Assembly: GCA_943373175.1 (NCBI GenBank)
Contig: CALSBM010000001.1
Coordinates: forward strand, 58,836-122,835
Source: JAIXUI01 sp943373175
Lineage (GTDB): Bacteria > Bacteroidota > Bacteroidia > UBA7662 > JAIXUI01
Length of the DNA: 64,000 nucleotides
Direction of reading: 5' to 3'
In this document: positions 26,817-34,766 of the stretch, piece by piece
Numbering within the stretch: position 1 is the first letter of the stretch
How the letters are laid out: every line of letters begins with the position of its first letter
Position numbers and translations under genes: made by a program
The notes under the pieces: model-generated
The model's database searches: none
Told to the model about the DNA's origin: nothing
The model's input: the letters and a program-made list of their open reading frames with translations, nothing else

Positions 26817-27514
26817 TTTTTGAGTATCCTTACTTTCATGGCAAGATCTTCAACTGGTCGATCGCCAGGCTTTGTAGCAACCGCTGCAATTTTATCTAAA
26901 ACTTCGAAACCAGAAACAATCTGACCAAATACTGTGTATCCCCCATCCAAATGAGGCGTACCTCCTGCTTTTGCATAAGTTGCCTTTTGCTCCTGCGTAT
27001 AAGTTCTTCCGGATTGAGCTGCCATCATGGTAAGTTGCTCAGGTGGAACTGGTGCTCCTTGTACAATATAGAACTGACTTCCAGATGATTCTTTTTTCGG
27101 GTTTACAAAATCACCGAGTCGAGCAGCAGCAAGCGCACCTTTTCTATGATAAAGGGTATCAACAAACTCAGCGGGAATAGTATAGCCCGGGCCTCCATTT
27201 CCAAGAGCTTTATCAGGAGTAGCGTTTCGGGAGTCTGGATCCCCGCCTTGAATCATAAAATTTCTTATGATTCGATGAAATAGAGTACCATCGTAATACC
27301 CTTCATTAGCGAGTTTAATGAAATTATCCCGATGCAATGGGGTGCAGTTGTACAACACTGCTATCATGGTTCCCAAAGGAGTTTGGATCTCAACTTTGGT
27401 AAGCTTTTCAGCTTTAGCCTTTTTTCCTCTACCAGGTTTTGAGCTTTTGATTGACTGCGCCTCAGACGAAAAAGCCAGACCAACAACGAGTAAAAACAGA
27501 ATGATTCTTTTCAT
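26813..27514 (-). CDS. Cyclophilin-type peptidyl-prolyl cis-trans isomerase, exported
   Basis: 233 residues. A signal peptide (1-19, LAFSSEAQS) is followed by a basic linker and the cyclophilin domain. LFHRIIRNFMIQGGDP carries the catalytic Arg and the conserved Phe/Gln, and GSQFYIVQG with YTVFGQIVSGFEVLDKI completes the fold. It catalyses proline isomerisation, presumably in the periplasm. It starts 11 bases after the hypothetical gene at 27526 and overlaps xth. Confidence 0.93.
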   Translation of the reverse strand: MKRIILFLLVVGLAFSSEAQSIKSSKPGRGKKAKAEKLTKVEIQTPLGTMIAVLYNCTPLHRDNFIKLANEGYYDGTLFHRIIRNFMIQGGDPDSRNATPDKALGNGGPGYTIPAEFVDTLYHRKGALAAARLGDFVNPKKESSGSQFYIVQGAPVPPEQLTMMAAQSGRTYTQEQKATYAKAGGTPHLDGGYTVFGQIVSGFEVLDKIAAVATKPGDRPVEDLAMKVRILKK

Positions 27515-27525
27515 GCGTATTAAAG

Positions 27526-27888
27526 TTAAAGGGAGATATCTGCTTCTAAAAAGTTAATTTGTTGAAAGTGGTAAACCACGTGTGCTTTAATTAAATCTTC
27601 CTGCTCAAGCAAGTTCAAAGTGCTTATAGGCTTAAGCATGGTGTAATGCGGCCATCCTTCCTCATCAAGGCCGGCCAACTCATAGTAATCGGAATAACTC
27701 AACACTTTGCACACTCCAATATGCATTAAGTCCTGCTTTTCTTCTTTACTGAACTTATTCTTGCTCAGACTTAACTCGTCCAAGCCAATAAGAAAGAGTA
27801 TTGCCTGTAAATCAGGCTCCTTTCCAAAAGGCTCAGAGAGTTTCATGGACAACGTTTTAAAAAGAAGTTCAATTTCAGGGTTCTTCAT
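27526..27888 (-). CDS. Conserved hypothetical protein
   Basis: 120 residues, soluble and acidic, mostly helical by eye. Recognisable segments are LQAILFLIGLDEL, KQDLMHIGVCKVLSYSDYYEL and EGWPHY. There is no signal peptide, no membrane helix and no catalytic motif. It overlaps the upstream omega-amidase gene by 4 bases and precedes the cyclophilin gene by 11, so it is a true member of the operon. I do not recognise a function. Confidence 0.65.
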   Translation of the reverse strand: MKNPEIELLFKTLSMKLSEPFGKEPDLQAILFLIGLDELSLSKNKFSKEEKQDLMHIGVCKVLSYSDYYELAGLDEEGWPHYTMLKPISTLNLLEQEDLIKAHVVYHFQQINFLEADISL

Positions 27889-28652
27889 AAGTTAAGGGTA
27901 AAGTTATCGGCACTTTGATGAAAGGGAAAGCGAGTTTTAAAGTTATTTAGTTCATCAATCTTAATTTCGTAAAATTCCATAATATCTTCTGAATCTGAAA
28001 AATTAAGTCTCTGTCCATCAAACTGATATAGAGCAGAATGGCCGTTGTAAGAAATGTTATAACCGTCTATTCCTGTCCGATTAACGCCCAATACATAACA
28101 TTGATTCTCAATTGCTCTAGCAGTAAGCAACTGATCCCAAGCAAAAATTCGGGATTGTGGCCAATTTGCAACGTAAATTAAAAGATCAGCAGTTGTGCTT
28201 CTACTCCAAACCGGAAATCGAAGATCAAAACAAACAAGCGGACGTACATTTACACCTTTCCACTCAAAATCTAACAGAAAATTACCTGCTGTATAATGCT
28301 TATCTTCTCCTGCATAGACAAAAAGGTGGCGTTTATCGTAGTACTTATGGGTATCGTGCGGAAATGCTACGTGTAGTCGGTTAAAGTATTGCCCATTTTC
28401 TTTCGTTATCCAACTTCCCATTATCGCCGCTTTTAATCTATCCGCTTCGCATTGAAGCCATTGAAGAGTTACCGAGTAATTTTCCTCCGCAAGCGATTCA
28501 GGTTCCATACAAAAACCGGTTGTAAACATCTCTGGCAGTACCACCAAGTCCACTTCACCAGGATTTAGTTTCGCAAGGTGTTTACTGAAATGTTGTAGGT
28601 TTCCAGCTCCATCCTTCCAAAGTAATGGCGATTGTATCCAACAGAGTTTCAC
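27885..28652 (-). CDS. Omega-amidase / nitrilase-superfamily hydrolase (YafV/NIT2-like)
   Basis: 255 residues. The nitrilase Glu-Lys-Cys triad is clear: E41 in VVLPEMFTTGF, K107 in YYDKRHLF, and C141 in PLVCFDLRFPVWSR. The closest type is the YafV/NIT2 group, which hydrolyses alpha-ketoglutaramate or alpha-ketosuccinamate to the keto acid and ammonia. This fits the gene next to it (28649-29821), an aminotransferase of the YbdL type that forms such omega-amides when glutamine is the amino donor. The two genes overlap by 4 bases. Confidence 0.88.
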   Translation of the reverse strand: MKLCWIQSPLLWKDGAGNLQHFSKHLAKLNPGEVDLVVLPEMFTTGFCMEPESLAEENYSVTLQWLQCEADRLKAAIMGSWITKENGQYFNRLHVAFPHDTHKYYDKRHLFVYAGEDKHYTAGNFLLDFEWKGVNVRPLVCFDLRFPVWSRSTTADLLIYVANWPQSRIFAWDQLLTARAIENQCYVLGVNRTGIDGYNISYNGHSALYQFDGQRLNFSDSEDIMEFYEIKIDELNNFKTRFPFHQSADNFTLNL

Positions 28653-29821
28653 AATTGTTTCATTCGATTAATAGCCTCCAATAAGGTTTCTTCTTTCTTA
28701 GCAAAACAGAAACGAACCAATTTTGAAGCTGGATTTTGGTGGTAAAATGGTGAAAGAGGCACTAAAGCAACACCAACTTCTTTACATAACCATTCTGTAA
28801 ATGCGATATCATCTAAAGAACTGATTGAAGAATAATCGGCGAGAAAAAAGTATGTTCCTTGAGGTTGCAAAATTTTGAAAGGCGTATCCTTTAATCCCTC
28901 GATCAGAAAATCTCGCTTTTTCTCATAAAATGCTCCAAGAGTTCTATCACTATTGTCGATTGAAAGAAAATCTGCATAAGCCTTCTGAGCTGGTGTATTA
29001 ACAGAAAATACAGTAAACTGATGAGCCTTTCGAAACTCTACCATTAATTCCGCAGGTGCACAAACATAACCTACCTTCCATCCGGTAGTATGGTATGTCT
29101 TTCCAAAAGAAGAGACTACTAGTGCTTTATTTCTTATCCGAGGATGTGAAGACAGACTTAAATGTTGATATCCATCGAACAGAATATGTTCGTAAACCTC
29201 ATCGCTTAGAATTAGAATACCATTCTCGCACGTGAGCCGATCCAATTGTTGAATATCACCTTCTGTAAAAACTACACCGGTTGGATTATGGGGAGAATTT
29301 ACCACGATCATCCTGGTTCTCTTGTTGATACTGCGTTCAACCAACTCCCAATCGTAGAGAAAATCAGGTGCTTTAAGAGGAATATGTACCGGAACCCCTC
29401 CTTGAAGTTTTATTGAAGGTGCATAACTGTCGTAAGAAGGATCAAACAATATCACTTCGTCGCCCTTTTGGATAAAGGCTGAAAATGCCGTGAATAACGC
29501 TTGCGTTGCCCCGGAAGTTATCGTTATCTCCGTAATTGGGTTGTATTGAACTTGATACAACTGTCCAATCTTTTGAGAAATTTGAGTTCTTAAAATGGGC
29601 AATCCATCTGATGGTGCATACTGGTTGAATCCTTCCGCCATAGCCCTGCTGAATGCTTCCACTAATTGTTCTGGTGGATTGAAATCAGGAAAACCCTGCG
29701 CAAGATTTACAGCTTCGTATTCAGCAGCGAGTTTAGACATCTTAGAGAAGATGCTTATGCCAGCAGTCGGTAATTTGGAATTGATGGGGTAAGGATAATG
29801 AAGCATTGAATAACTACCCAA
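28649..29821 (-). CDS. PLP-dependent aminotransferase, methionine/glutamine type (YbdL-like)
   Basis: 390 residues of fold-type I aminotransferase. Motifs: NLAQGFPDF (39-47), NSPHNPTG (175-182), LSDEVYEH, and the Schiff-base lysine K241 in SSFGKTYHTTGWKVGYV. Family members of this subgroup convert 4-methylthio-2-oxobutyrate to methionine using glutamine, phenylalanine or similar donors. The pairing with an omega-amidase gene supports glutamine as donor (inference). The start could also be the second Met (residue 6), since residues 1-5 are unlikely to matter. It lies 8 bases after nadA in the same direction. Confidence 0.9.
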   Translation of the reverse strand: MGSYSMLHYPYPINSKLPTAGISIFSKMSKLAAEYEAVNLAQGFPDFNPPEQLVEAFSRAMAEGFNQYAPSDGLPILRTQISQKIGQLYQVQYNPITEITITSGATQALFTAFSAFIQKGDEVILFDPSYDSYAPSIKLQGGVPVHIPLKAPDFLYDWELVERSINKRTRMIVVNSPHNPTGVVFTEGDIQQLDRLTCENGILILSDEVYEHILFDGYQHLSLSSHPRIRNKALVVSSFGKTYHTTGWKVGYVCAPAELMVEFRKAHQFTVFSVNTPAQKAYADFLSIDNSDRTLGAFYEKKRDFLIEGLKDTPFKILQPQGTYFFLADYSSISSLDDIAFTEWLCKEVGVALVPLSPFYHQNPASKLVRFCFAKKEETLLEAINRMKQL

Positions 29822-29829
29822 TTTATTGA

Positions 29830-30834
29830 TTAAAGACCTAAACTGCCAGATAATTCTAGCATTCTGCGAATAGGTTTCTCTGCAGCAGCTCTCAGTGATT
29901 CTTCCATCTCTATTGTTGGCTTACCGTATTTTAATGCGAGGTAAATCTTCTCTAAGGTATTGCGCTTCATGTGTGGGCAATCGTTACAAGCGCAACCATT
30001 GTTAGGAGGAGCTGGAATAAACTTTTTATGAGGTGCCGCTTTTTCCATCTGATGAAGAATACCGGTTTCGGTAGCAACAATAAAAGACGTCGCCTTTGAT
30101 TTCAAACTGTAGTTCAACAAAGCCGTGGTACTTCCGATAAACGATGCCAGTTCCAATATATCTGCTTCGCATTCAGGATGCGCAATAAATTCTGCTTCTG
30201 GGTTTAACTCCATCAGCTTTTTGATTTTGTCCAAAGAGAATATTTCATGTACCTGACATGCGCCATTCCACAAAAGCATATTTCTTCCTGTCTTCTTATT
30301 AACGTAAGCCCCTAAGTTCTTATCAGGAGCAAAAATGATAGGCTGATTAACTGAAAGACTTTCTACAATTTGAACTGCATTGGAAGAAGTGCATATAATG
30401 TCTGATAAGGCTTTAACATCGGCAGTGCAGTTGATATAAGAGATTACCAAGTGATCCGGATTAGCTTCTTTAAACTTTTTGAAAGCATCAGCAGGTGCCG
30501 AATCAGCTAATGAACACCCAGCTTTCAAATCCGGAAGGAGTACGATTTTTCTGGGATTAAGAATTTTAGCAGTTTCCGCCATAAAATGAACTCCTGCAAA
30601 AAGAATAACCTCTGCTTCAGTCGAAGCGGCTTGCTGCGCTAAGCCCAAGCTATCGCCTATATAATCTGCAATATCCTGTATATCACCAGTCTGATAGTAA
30701 TGTGCGAGGATTATCGCATTCTTCTCTTTCTTCAACAAAGTAATTTCATCCAGCAGGTTAAGGCGAGGAGAAACCGGCACGTCGAGAAAACCATTCTCTT
30801 CAAGCTTTTCCACAGCAAACACCAGGGTACTCAT
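29830..30834 (-). CDS. nadA: Quinolinate synthase A
   Basis: 334 residues. The three-fold repeated NadA layout is visible: AHYYQTGDIQDIADYIGDSL near the N terminus, YINCTADVKA, NGACQVHE, and the C-terminal CACNDCPHMKRN. The cysteines for the [4Fe-4S] cluster are present. The enzyme condenses iminoaspartate with dihydroxyacetone phosphate to quinolinate in NAD biosynthesis. It is the first gene of a minus-strand run, and its upstream region is the DnaA-box cluster that I call oriC. NadB and NadC are not in the window. Confidence 0.96.
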   Translation of the reverse strand: MSTLVFAVEKLEENGFLDVPVSPRLNLLDEITLLKKEKNAIILAHYYQTGDIQDIADYIGDSLGLAQQAASTEAEVILFAGVHFMAETAKILNPRKIVLLPDLKAGCSLADSAPADAFKKFKEANPDHLVISYINCTADVKALSDIICTSSNAVQIVESLSVNQPIIFAPDKNLGAYVNKKTGRNMLLWNGACQVHEIFSLDKIKKLMELNPEAEFIAHPECEADILELASFIGSTTALLNYSLKSKATSFIVATETGILHQMEKAAPHKKFIPAPPNNGCACNDCPHMKRNTLEKIYLALKYGKPTIEMEESLRAAAEKPIRRMLELSGSLGL

Positions 30835-30895
30835 GATTATTAATCTTTTTTATAAAACATCCCAATCATCATCATGGTGTGGAAATGGGGTAAAA

Positions 30896-31190
30896 GTTTT
30901 GAAAATTTCTTTTGGACAGAAGTAATACACTTAAAGTTTGAGCTTATCCACAGAAGTTTATGACCTATATTCAAGATTTACAAGCAGATGCAACTTTATA
31001 CACATGGTTGTGGAAAAAGTACGTTAGGCAGCATTTCGAGAAACAGGACACGCACAAAAAGTGGATAAAATCATTCGTCGGTGGATAAAGGTAGTACTTG
31101 ATGGATAGATGTTTTTTTTGCTGAACAACCATGCACAAAGCGCAGAAGTTGAGTTCATATTATCCACATCTATTTGAGCGATATCCACAT
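30896..31190. other. Candidate chromosomal replication origin (oriC) with DnaA-box cluster
   Basis: Seven DnaA boxes lie in 246 bases of non-coding DNA between nadA and yidD. Perfect TTATCCACA occurs at 30944-30952 and 31160-31168, and the strong variant TTATACACA at 30996-31004. One-mismatch boxes lie at 31009-31017, 31060-31068, 31080-31088 (minus orientation) and 31181-31189 (plus). AT-rich stretches just left (30836-30860 and about 30895-30912) could serve as unwinding elements. yidD-rnpA-rpmH directly to the right form the classical gene neighbourhood of bacterial origins. No dnaA gene is seen here. Confidence 0.7.
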
Positions 31191-31400
31191 TTAAGGAACA
31201 GGGTCGTAGCCATGTCCACCCCACGGATGACAGCGCATAATTCGTTTTAATGCAAGCCAAAAGCCTTTGAATGAGCCATGTTTTTGGACCGCTTGAAAGG
31301 CATAAGCCGAGCAAGTTGGTGTAAATCTGCAACTATTGGGAAGCCATGGAGACAGGACTAATTGATAGGCTTTAATCAATCCTAATAGTAGCCAGCGCAT
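31191..31400 (-). CDS. yidD: Membrane protein insertion efficiency factor YidD
   Basis: 69 residues from the ATG at 31398-31400 (MRWLLLGLIKAYQ). A longer open frame exists, but the family N terminus matches the shorter start. PNSCRFTPTCSAYAFQAVQKHG and CHPWGGHGYDPVP are the family signature with three conserved cysteines. YidD is a small amphipathic membrane-associated protein that helps YidC insertase. It overlaps the rnpA 3' end by 29 bases. It is the gene nearest to the DnaA-box cluster. Confidence 0.9.
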   Translation of the reverse strand: MRWLLLGLIKAYQLVLSPWLPNSCRFTPTCSAYAFQAVQKHGSFKGFWLALKRIMRCHPWGGHGYDPVP

Positions 31401-31797
31401 GATAATGAATTTTACGAAGGATTTTTTCCCAAGTAATGGGAATGGACGGGTGTTGAGGTAAATCCTGATGGATGTAATGTAACGCAATCAAAAGCAGCTC
31501 CCCCGAGCTTAAAGCATCTTGTTCAAGTTGAGAAGGAAAGTTTAAACGAACGGATTCTCTCAACACTCGTTTTATCCGGTTACGTTCAACGGCGTGTTTG
31601 AAGCGGCGTTTCGATACGTTAACTAAAATCTGAACGCCAGGATTTTGCGCCTGTTGGACTCGGATTAATTTAGCACGTAGGGGAAACAAAAAAAAATCAG
31701 TGCCGCTGTAATGCAGAACCTCGATTAGTTTTCTGCTTTTCAGCCGCACTGATTGTGGAAAGAGGGTCGGCCTGGTGTTATCAGACCCGCCGTTCAT
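31372..31797 (-). CDS. rnpA: Ribonuclease P protein component
   Basis: 141 residues. The RNR signature is present as NVSKRRFKHAVERNRIKRVLRESVRLN (about residues 60-86, shown here from its key residues), with a central basic helix. The protein binds the RNase P RNA and assists 5' maturation of tRNA. It starts 1 base after rpmH and overlaps yidD, the conserved rpmH-rnpA-yidD order. The N-terminal extension before LKSRKLIEVL is a few residues longer than typical. Confidence 0.94.
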   Translation of the reverse strand: MNGGSDNTRPTLFPQSVRLKSRKLIEVLHYSGTDFFLFPLRAKLIRVQQAQNPGVQILVNVSKRRFKHAVERNRIKRVLRESVRLNFPSQLEQDALSSGELLLIALHYIHQDLPQHPSIPITWEKILRKIHYHALATIRID

Positions 31798-31798
31798 A

Positions 31799-31957
31799 TC
31801 AGAACTTATGGCGCTTCTCGTCGGAGACGGTCAGCTTTTTACGGCCTTTAGCTCTCCGGCGGGCAAGTACATTTCGACCATTGGCCGTGGCCATCCGTTC
31901 GCGGAAGCCATGCTTGTTCCTTCTCTTTCTGAGTGAGGGTTGGAATGTGCGTTTCAT
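31799..31957 (-). CDS. rpmH: 50S ribosomal protein L34
   Basis: 52 residues on the minus strand, starting at the ATG complementary to 31955-31957. The protein begins MKRTFQPSLRKRRNKHGF and continues with RERMATANGRNVLARRRAKG, the invariant L34 pattern. It is short and highly basic. The TGA stop at 31799-31801 is followed after one base by the rnpA start. A consensus promoter lies just upstream. Confidence 0.97.
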   Translation of the reverse strand: MKRTFQPSLRKRRNKHGFRERMATANGRNVLARRRAKGRKKLTVSDEKRHKF

Positions 31958-31978
31958 TGCCGTTTATGATAGGGAGTG

Positions 31979-32009
31979 CAAAAGTACAATAACTGCATTC
32001 AAAACCAAA
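31979..32009 (-). promoter_or_regulatory. Predicted promoter of the rpmH-rnpA-yidD operon
   Basis: On the minus strand TTTG (32006-32009) is followed by a 19-base spacer and TACTTTTG (31979-31986). This is an exact fit to the Bacteroidota promoter (TTTG at -33, TAnnTTTG at -7, 19-21 spacer). The -7 box lies 21 bases upstream of the rpmH ATG, giving a leader of roughly 15 bases. Confidence 0.65.
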
Positions 32010-32046
32010 TCTTCAAAGAAGATAAAATGAAGTTATCGACAAGTTT

Positions 32047-33459
32047 TCAAGATTTTCGCTTTTGAAGCAGCACTACATTCTCGACATGAGCCGTATGAGG
32101 AAACATATCCACTGGTCTCCAAGCCATTACTTCGAAGTGTGAATCTAATAATTGTAGGTCACGAGCTTGGGTTGCAACGTTGCAGCTTACGTACACGATT
32201 TTCTCAGGAGATAGCTTTATCAAAGTATCTACAACGTCCGGATGCATTCCTGCTCTCGGAGGATCGGTTACAATTACTTCCGGCTTTCCGTATCTCGCAA
32301 CAATTTCCGGTTTAAGCAAATCTTTCATATCGCCCGCCAGAAAATCAACGTTGTGAATTTGGTTTAACTCTGCATTCTTTCGAGCATCTTCAACAGCTTC
32401 TGGCACCGATTCTATTCCAAGAACCTTTTTTGCATGCCTAGCCAGAAAAAGGGAAATAGTGCCGATACCGGAATACAAATCATAGACGGTTTCATCTCCT
32501 TTTAAACCGGCATAATTAAGCGCTTGCTGGTACAATCGTTCGGTTTGACGACTGTTAGTTTGAAAGAAGCTTTTCGGGCCAATCAAAAAACGAAGGTCAC
32601 CAATAGTCTCGGTTAGCGTACTACTGCCTGAGTAAAGCAAGACGTCTTGATCGTAAATGCTGTCGTTTTTCTTCGTGTTGATGATGTACTGAAGTGAGGT
32701 GATGGCTGAAAAACGAGTTTTCAGCATTTCCAGGACGTTTTCTCTATGTTCAGCTTCTTCACCACCAAACATTACGGTTACCATCCATTCACCTTTGAGG
32801 TTATTGCGAAGACTCAACTGGCGAAGGCAACCTTCATGGGCAACAACGTCGTAGAAGCTGATTTGGTTTATAATTGCGAAATCATATAGTGCCAGTCGAA
32901 TATCATTCGCCAATGGGTGCATTAGATGACAGGCCTCAATGTGTAGGATTTTGTCCCATCGCTTGGGAATGTGAAAACCTGCTCCCGGAAGATCTTTGTT
33001 TTCTTTGGCGAGTTTCATTTCTTCCGGTGTAATCCAACGCTTGTTGCAAAAAGCAAATTCAAGTTTATTTCGGTACTGATATTCATCCAAGCTACCGAGG
33101 ATTTTTTCCGGTTCGGGTAACCGAACTTTTCCCAACCGTTGCAATGTTTCAGCAACTTGTTCCTGTTTGTATCGAAGTTGATATTCGTAACCTAAATGCT
33201 GCCACTTACAACCGCCACAATAGCCAAAGTGATTACAAACAGGCAATGTTCTTTCCGGGGATGGCAACTTTAATTTTTCAATAGTTGCCATCATGTAAGA
33301 ACTCTTGTCGTTGATAATCCGCAAATCTGCTAAATCACCTGGAGCTGCAAACTCAACGAAAGCTACTTTCTCTCCTATTCGGGCTACGCTTTTTCCTTCG
33401 GAAGCGAAACCAGAAACGGTGACGTCTTCCAGAATCTGATTTCTTGGAATGCGGGGCAT
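32047..33459 (-). CDS. rlmD: 23S rRNA (uracil-5-)-methyltransferase RlmD/RumA family
   Basis: 470 residues. An N-terminal TRAM domain (about 5-62) is followed by the iron-sulfur motif with C75, C81 and C84 in CNHFGYCGGCKWQHL, and a fourth Cys in HIEACHLMHP near 175. The SAM methyltransferase core has YSGIGTISLFLA, DPPRAGMHPDVV and the catalytic Cys in YVSCNVATQARDL. The family methylates C5 of a uridine in 23S rRNA (position 1939 in E. coli numbering) or close relatives. The exact target in this organism is inference. It lies one base after the PHP phosphatase gene. Confidence 0.9.
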   Translation of the reverse strand: MPRIPRNQILEDVTVSGFASEGKSVARIGEKVAFVEFAAPGDLADLRIINDKSSYMMATIEKLKLPSPERTLPVCNHFGYCGGCKWQHLGYEYQLRYKQEQVAETLQRLGKVRLPEPEKILGSLDEYQYRNKLEFAFCNKRWITPEEMKLAKENKDLPGAGFHIPKRWDKILHIEACHLMHPLANDIRLALYDFAIINQISFYDVVAHEGCLRQLSLRNNLKGEWMVTVMFGGEEAEHRENVLEMLKTRFSAITSLQYIINTKKNDSIYDQDVLLYSGSSTLTETIGDLRFLIGPKSFFQTNSRQTERLYQQALNYAGLKGDETVYDLYSGIGTISLFLARHAKKVLGIESVPEAVEDARKNAELNQIHNVDFLAGDMKDLLKPEIVARYGKPEVIVTDPPRAGMHPDVVDTLIKLSPEKIVYVSCNVATQARDLQLLDSHFEVMAWRPVDMFPHTAHVENVVLLQKRKS

Positions 33460-33460
33460 A

Positions 33461-34213
33461 CTATACAGCCAAACCTGAGTTCATTAAACGGCCTGAATCA
33501 ATAAGCTTTGCTAGCGCTTTGCTTTCAAGTACTTTATGAAAGGAGCGTACATGATTTAAGTTGTGTGTGTCTGTTCCAATCAGTGAAATCATACCTTTAT
33601 CAATCAGTTTTTCGGCAATACGCTTAGCCATGGGAGAATAGGCGCCGATTAAAGAGCCTAAGTTGAGCTGAAAAAGAACTTCAAAATCAATGAGTTCTTC
33701 GTATTTGCGAAAATCGTCGTAGTAAAAAGTATAGCGTTCCGGATGAGCGAGTATAGGTTTGTAACCTTTGATTTTCATATCGAAAACCAGGCTTTTTATA
33801 TCAACAGGCTCATTAATGTATGAAAGTTCGAAGAGAACCATTTTACTTCCCATTGTCAAAAGGTTTTCTTGTTGACAAAGCTTCTGAAGGTTCTCGTCTA
33901 AATAGTATTCAGCAGCGAAATTGAGATGAGTAGAAAGACCTTCTTCCTTAAGCTTTTTTCGAACCTGATTTACCGCATTGCCAATGGTTTCTGGATTATT
34001 CCGATAGTAATCCTGCATAACATGAGGAGTGGTGATGAATTGTTCATAGCCTAACTCCTGTAACCCTCTGATTAAGGCTACTGATTCTTCAACAGATTTC
34101 GAACCATCATCAATGCCGGGCGCCAGGTGGCTATGCATGTCCACTTTTATCTCAGACAAATCCTTCACAGCGTGGCTATTGCTGGAAAATAAATTTTTAA
34201 ATAATTGAATCAC
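33461..34213 (-). CDS. PHP-family tyrosine phosphatase (CpsB/YwqE/Wzb-like)
   Basis: 250 residues. The PHP metal-binding motif DMHSHLAPGIDDGSKS is near residue 25, followed by TTPHVMQDYYRNN, ILAHPERYTFY and SLIGTDTHNL. These are the metal-binding blocks of Mn-dependent bacterial tyrosine phosphatases that dephosphorylate Wzc-type capsule co-polymerases. The tyrosine-kinase partner is not in the window. It may control the polysaccharide locus at the start of the window (inference). The first part has the hydrophobic MIQLFKNLF. Stop and rlmD start are one base apart. Confidence 0.85.
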   Translation of the reverse strand: MIQLFKNLFSSNSHAVKDLSEIKVDMHSHLAPGIDDGSKSVEESVALIRGLQELGYEQFITTPHVMQDYYRNNPETIGNAVNQVRKKLKEEGLSTHLNFAAEYYLDENLQKLCQQENLLTMGSKMVLFELSYINEPVDIKSLVFDMKIKGYKPILAHPERYTFYYDDFRKYEELIDFEVLFQLNLGSLIGAYSPMAKRIAEKLIDKGMISLIGTDTHNLNHVRSFHKVLESKALAKLIDSGRLMNSGLAV

Positions 34214-34246
34214 TTAAGACAAAAGTAAACGCTAAACAGTAATAGG

Positions 34247-34276
34247 GAAAAATAAAAACACCCGCCGAAGCGGGTG
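34247..34276 (-). terminator. Rho-independent terminator of the bacilliredoxin gene
   Basis: CACCCGC (34259-34265) pairs with GCGGGTG (34270-34276) across a CGAA loop. On the minus strand the stem is followed by a T-rich tract (34247-34258). It is about 20 bases past the bacilliredoxin stop codon at 34297. Confidence 0.85.
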
Positions 34277-34296
34277 ACGCAAAAACAAGGGGATGA

Positions 34297-34725
34297 TTAA
34301 CAATGATCTTTAAAGGCATCTGCCAGATTTTGTGCAATCATTTCAGCGGGTCTGCCTTCGATATTATGACGTTCCAGCATGTGTACCAGTTTACCATCTT
34401 TGAAAAGAGCAATAGAAGGCGAAGAGGGAGGGAATGGAAGCATGTATTCGCGGACACGGTTTACTGCATCGCTTTCCATGCCTGCGAAGACAGTAGCAAG
34501 GCGGTGAGGTTTTTTGTCGGATAAGTCTACTGCCTTTTTTACACCAGGACGAGCGTTGGCAGCAGCACAACCACAAACAGAATTTACAACAACTAAAGTA
34601 GTTCCTGACATTTCGTTCATAAACTGATCCACTGATTCGGGAGTAAGAAGTTCGGTAAATCCTGCTTCCGTTAGATCTTTTCTCATTGGGCTCACCATGA
34701 ATTCGGGGTAGTTGGCCATAATCAA
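34297..34725 (-). CDS. Bacilliredoxin family protein (BrxA/BrxB, YphP/YqiW-like)
   Basis: 142 residues with a thioredoxin-like fold. The active site is the CGC motif C51-G-C53 in VNSVCGCAAANARPG, characteristic of bacilliredoxins, which remove bacillithiol or related thiol adducts from proteins. Other blocks are FMVSPMRKDL and PFPPSSPSIALFKDG. Whether this organism uses bacillithiol is not shown in the window. The first Met could be the third residue (MANYPEFM). A terminator follows, so the gene appears monocistronic. Confidence 0.88.
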   Translation of the reverse strand: MIMANYPEFMVSPMRKDLTEAGFTELLTPESVDQFMNEMSGTTLVVVNSVCGCAAANARPGVKKAVDLSDKKPHRLATVFAGMESDAVNRVREYMLPFPPSSPSIALFKDGKLVHMLERHNIEGRPAEMIAQNLADAFKDHC

Positions 34726-34766
34726 TTATTTAGATAGGTTAAAAACAGCGTGTTATCCGTTTTGGT

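Noticed and set aside
31024..31332. Open frame on the minus strand of 102 residues
   Set aside because: It overlaps the DnaA-box cluster and lies out of frame with yidD. It has no family features and its composition comes from the shared DNA.
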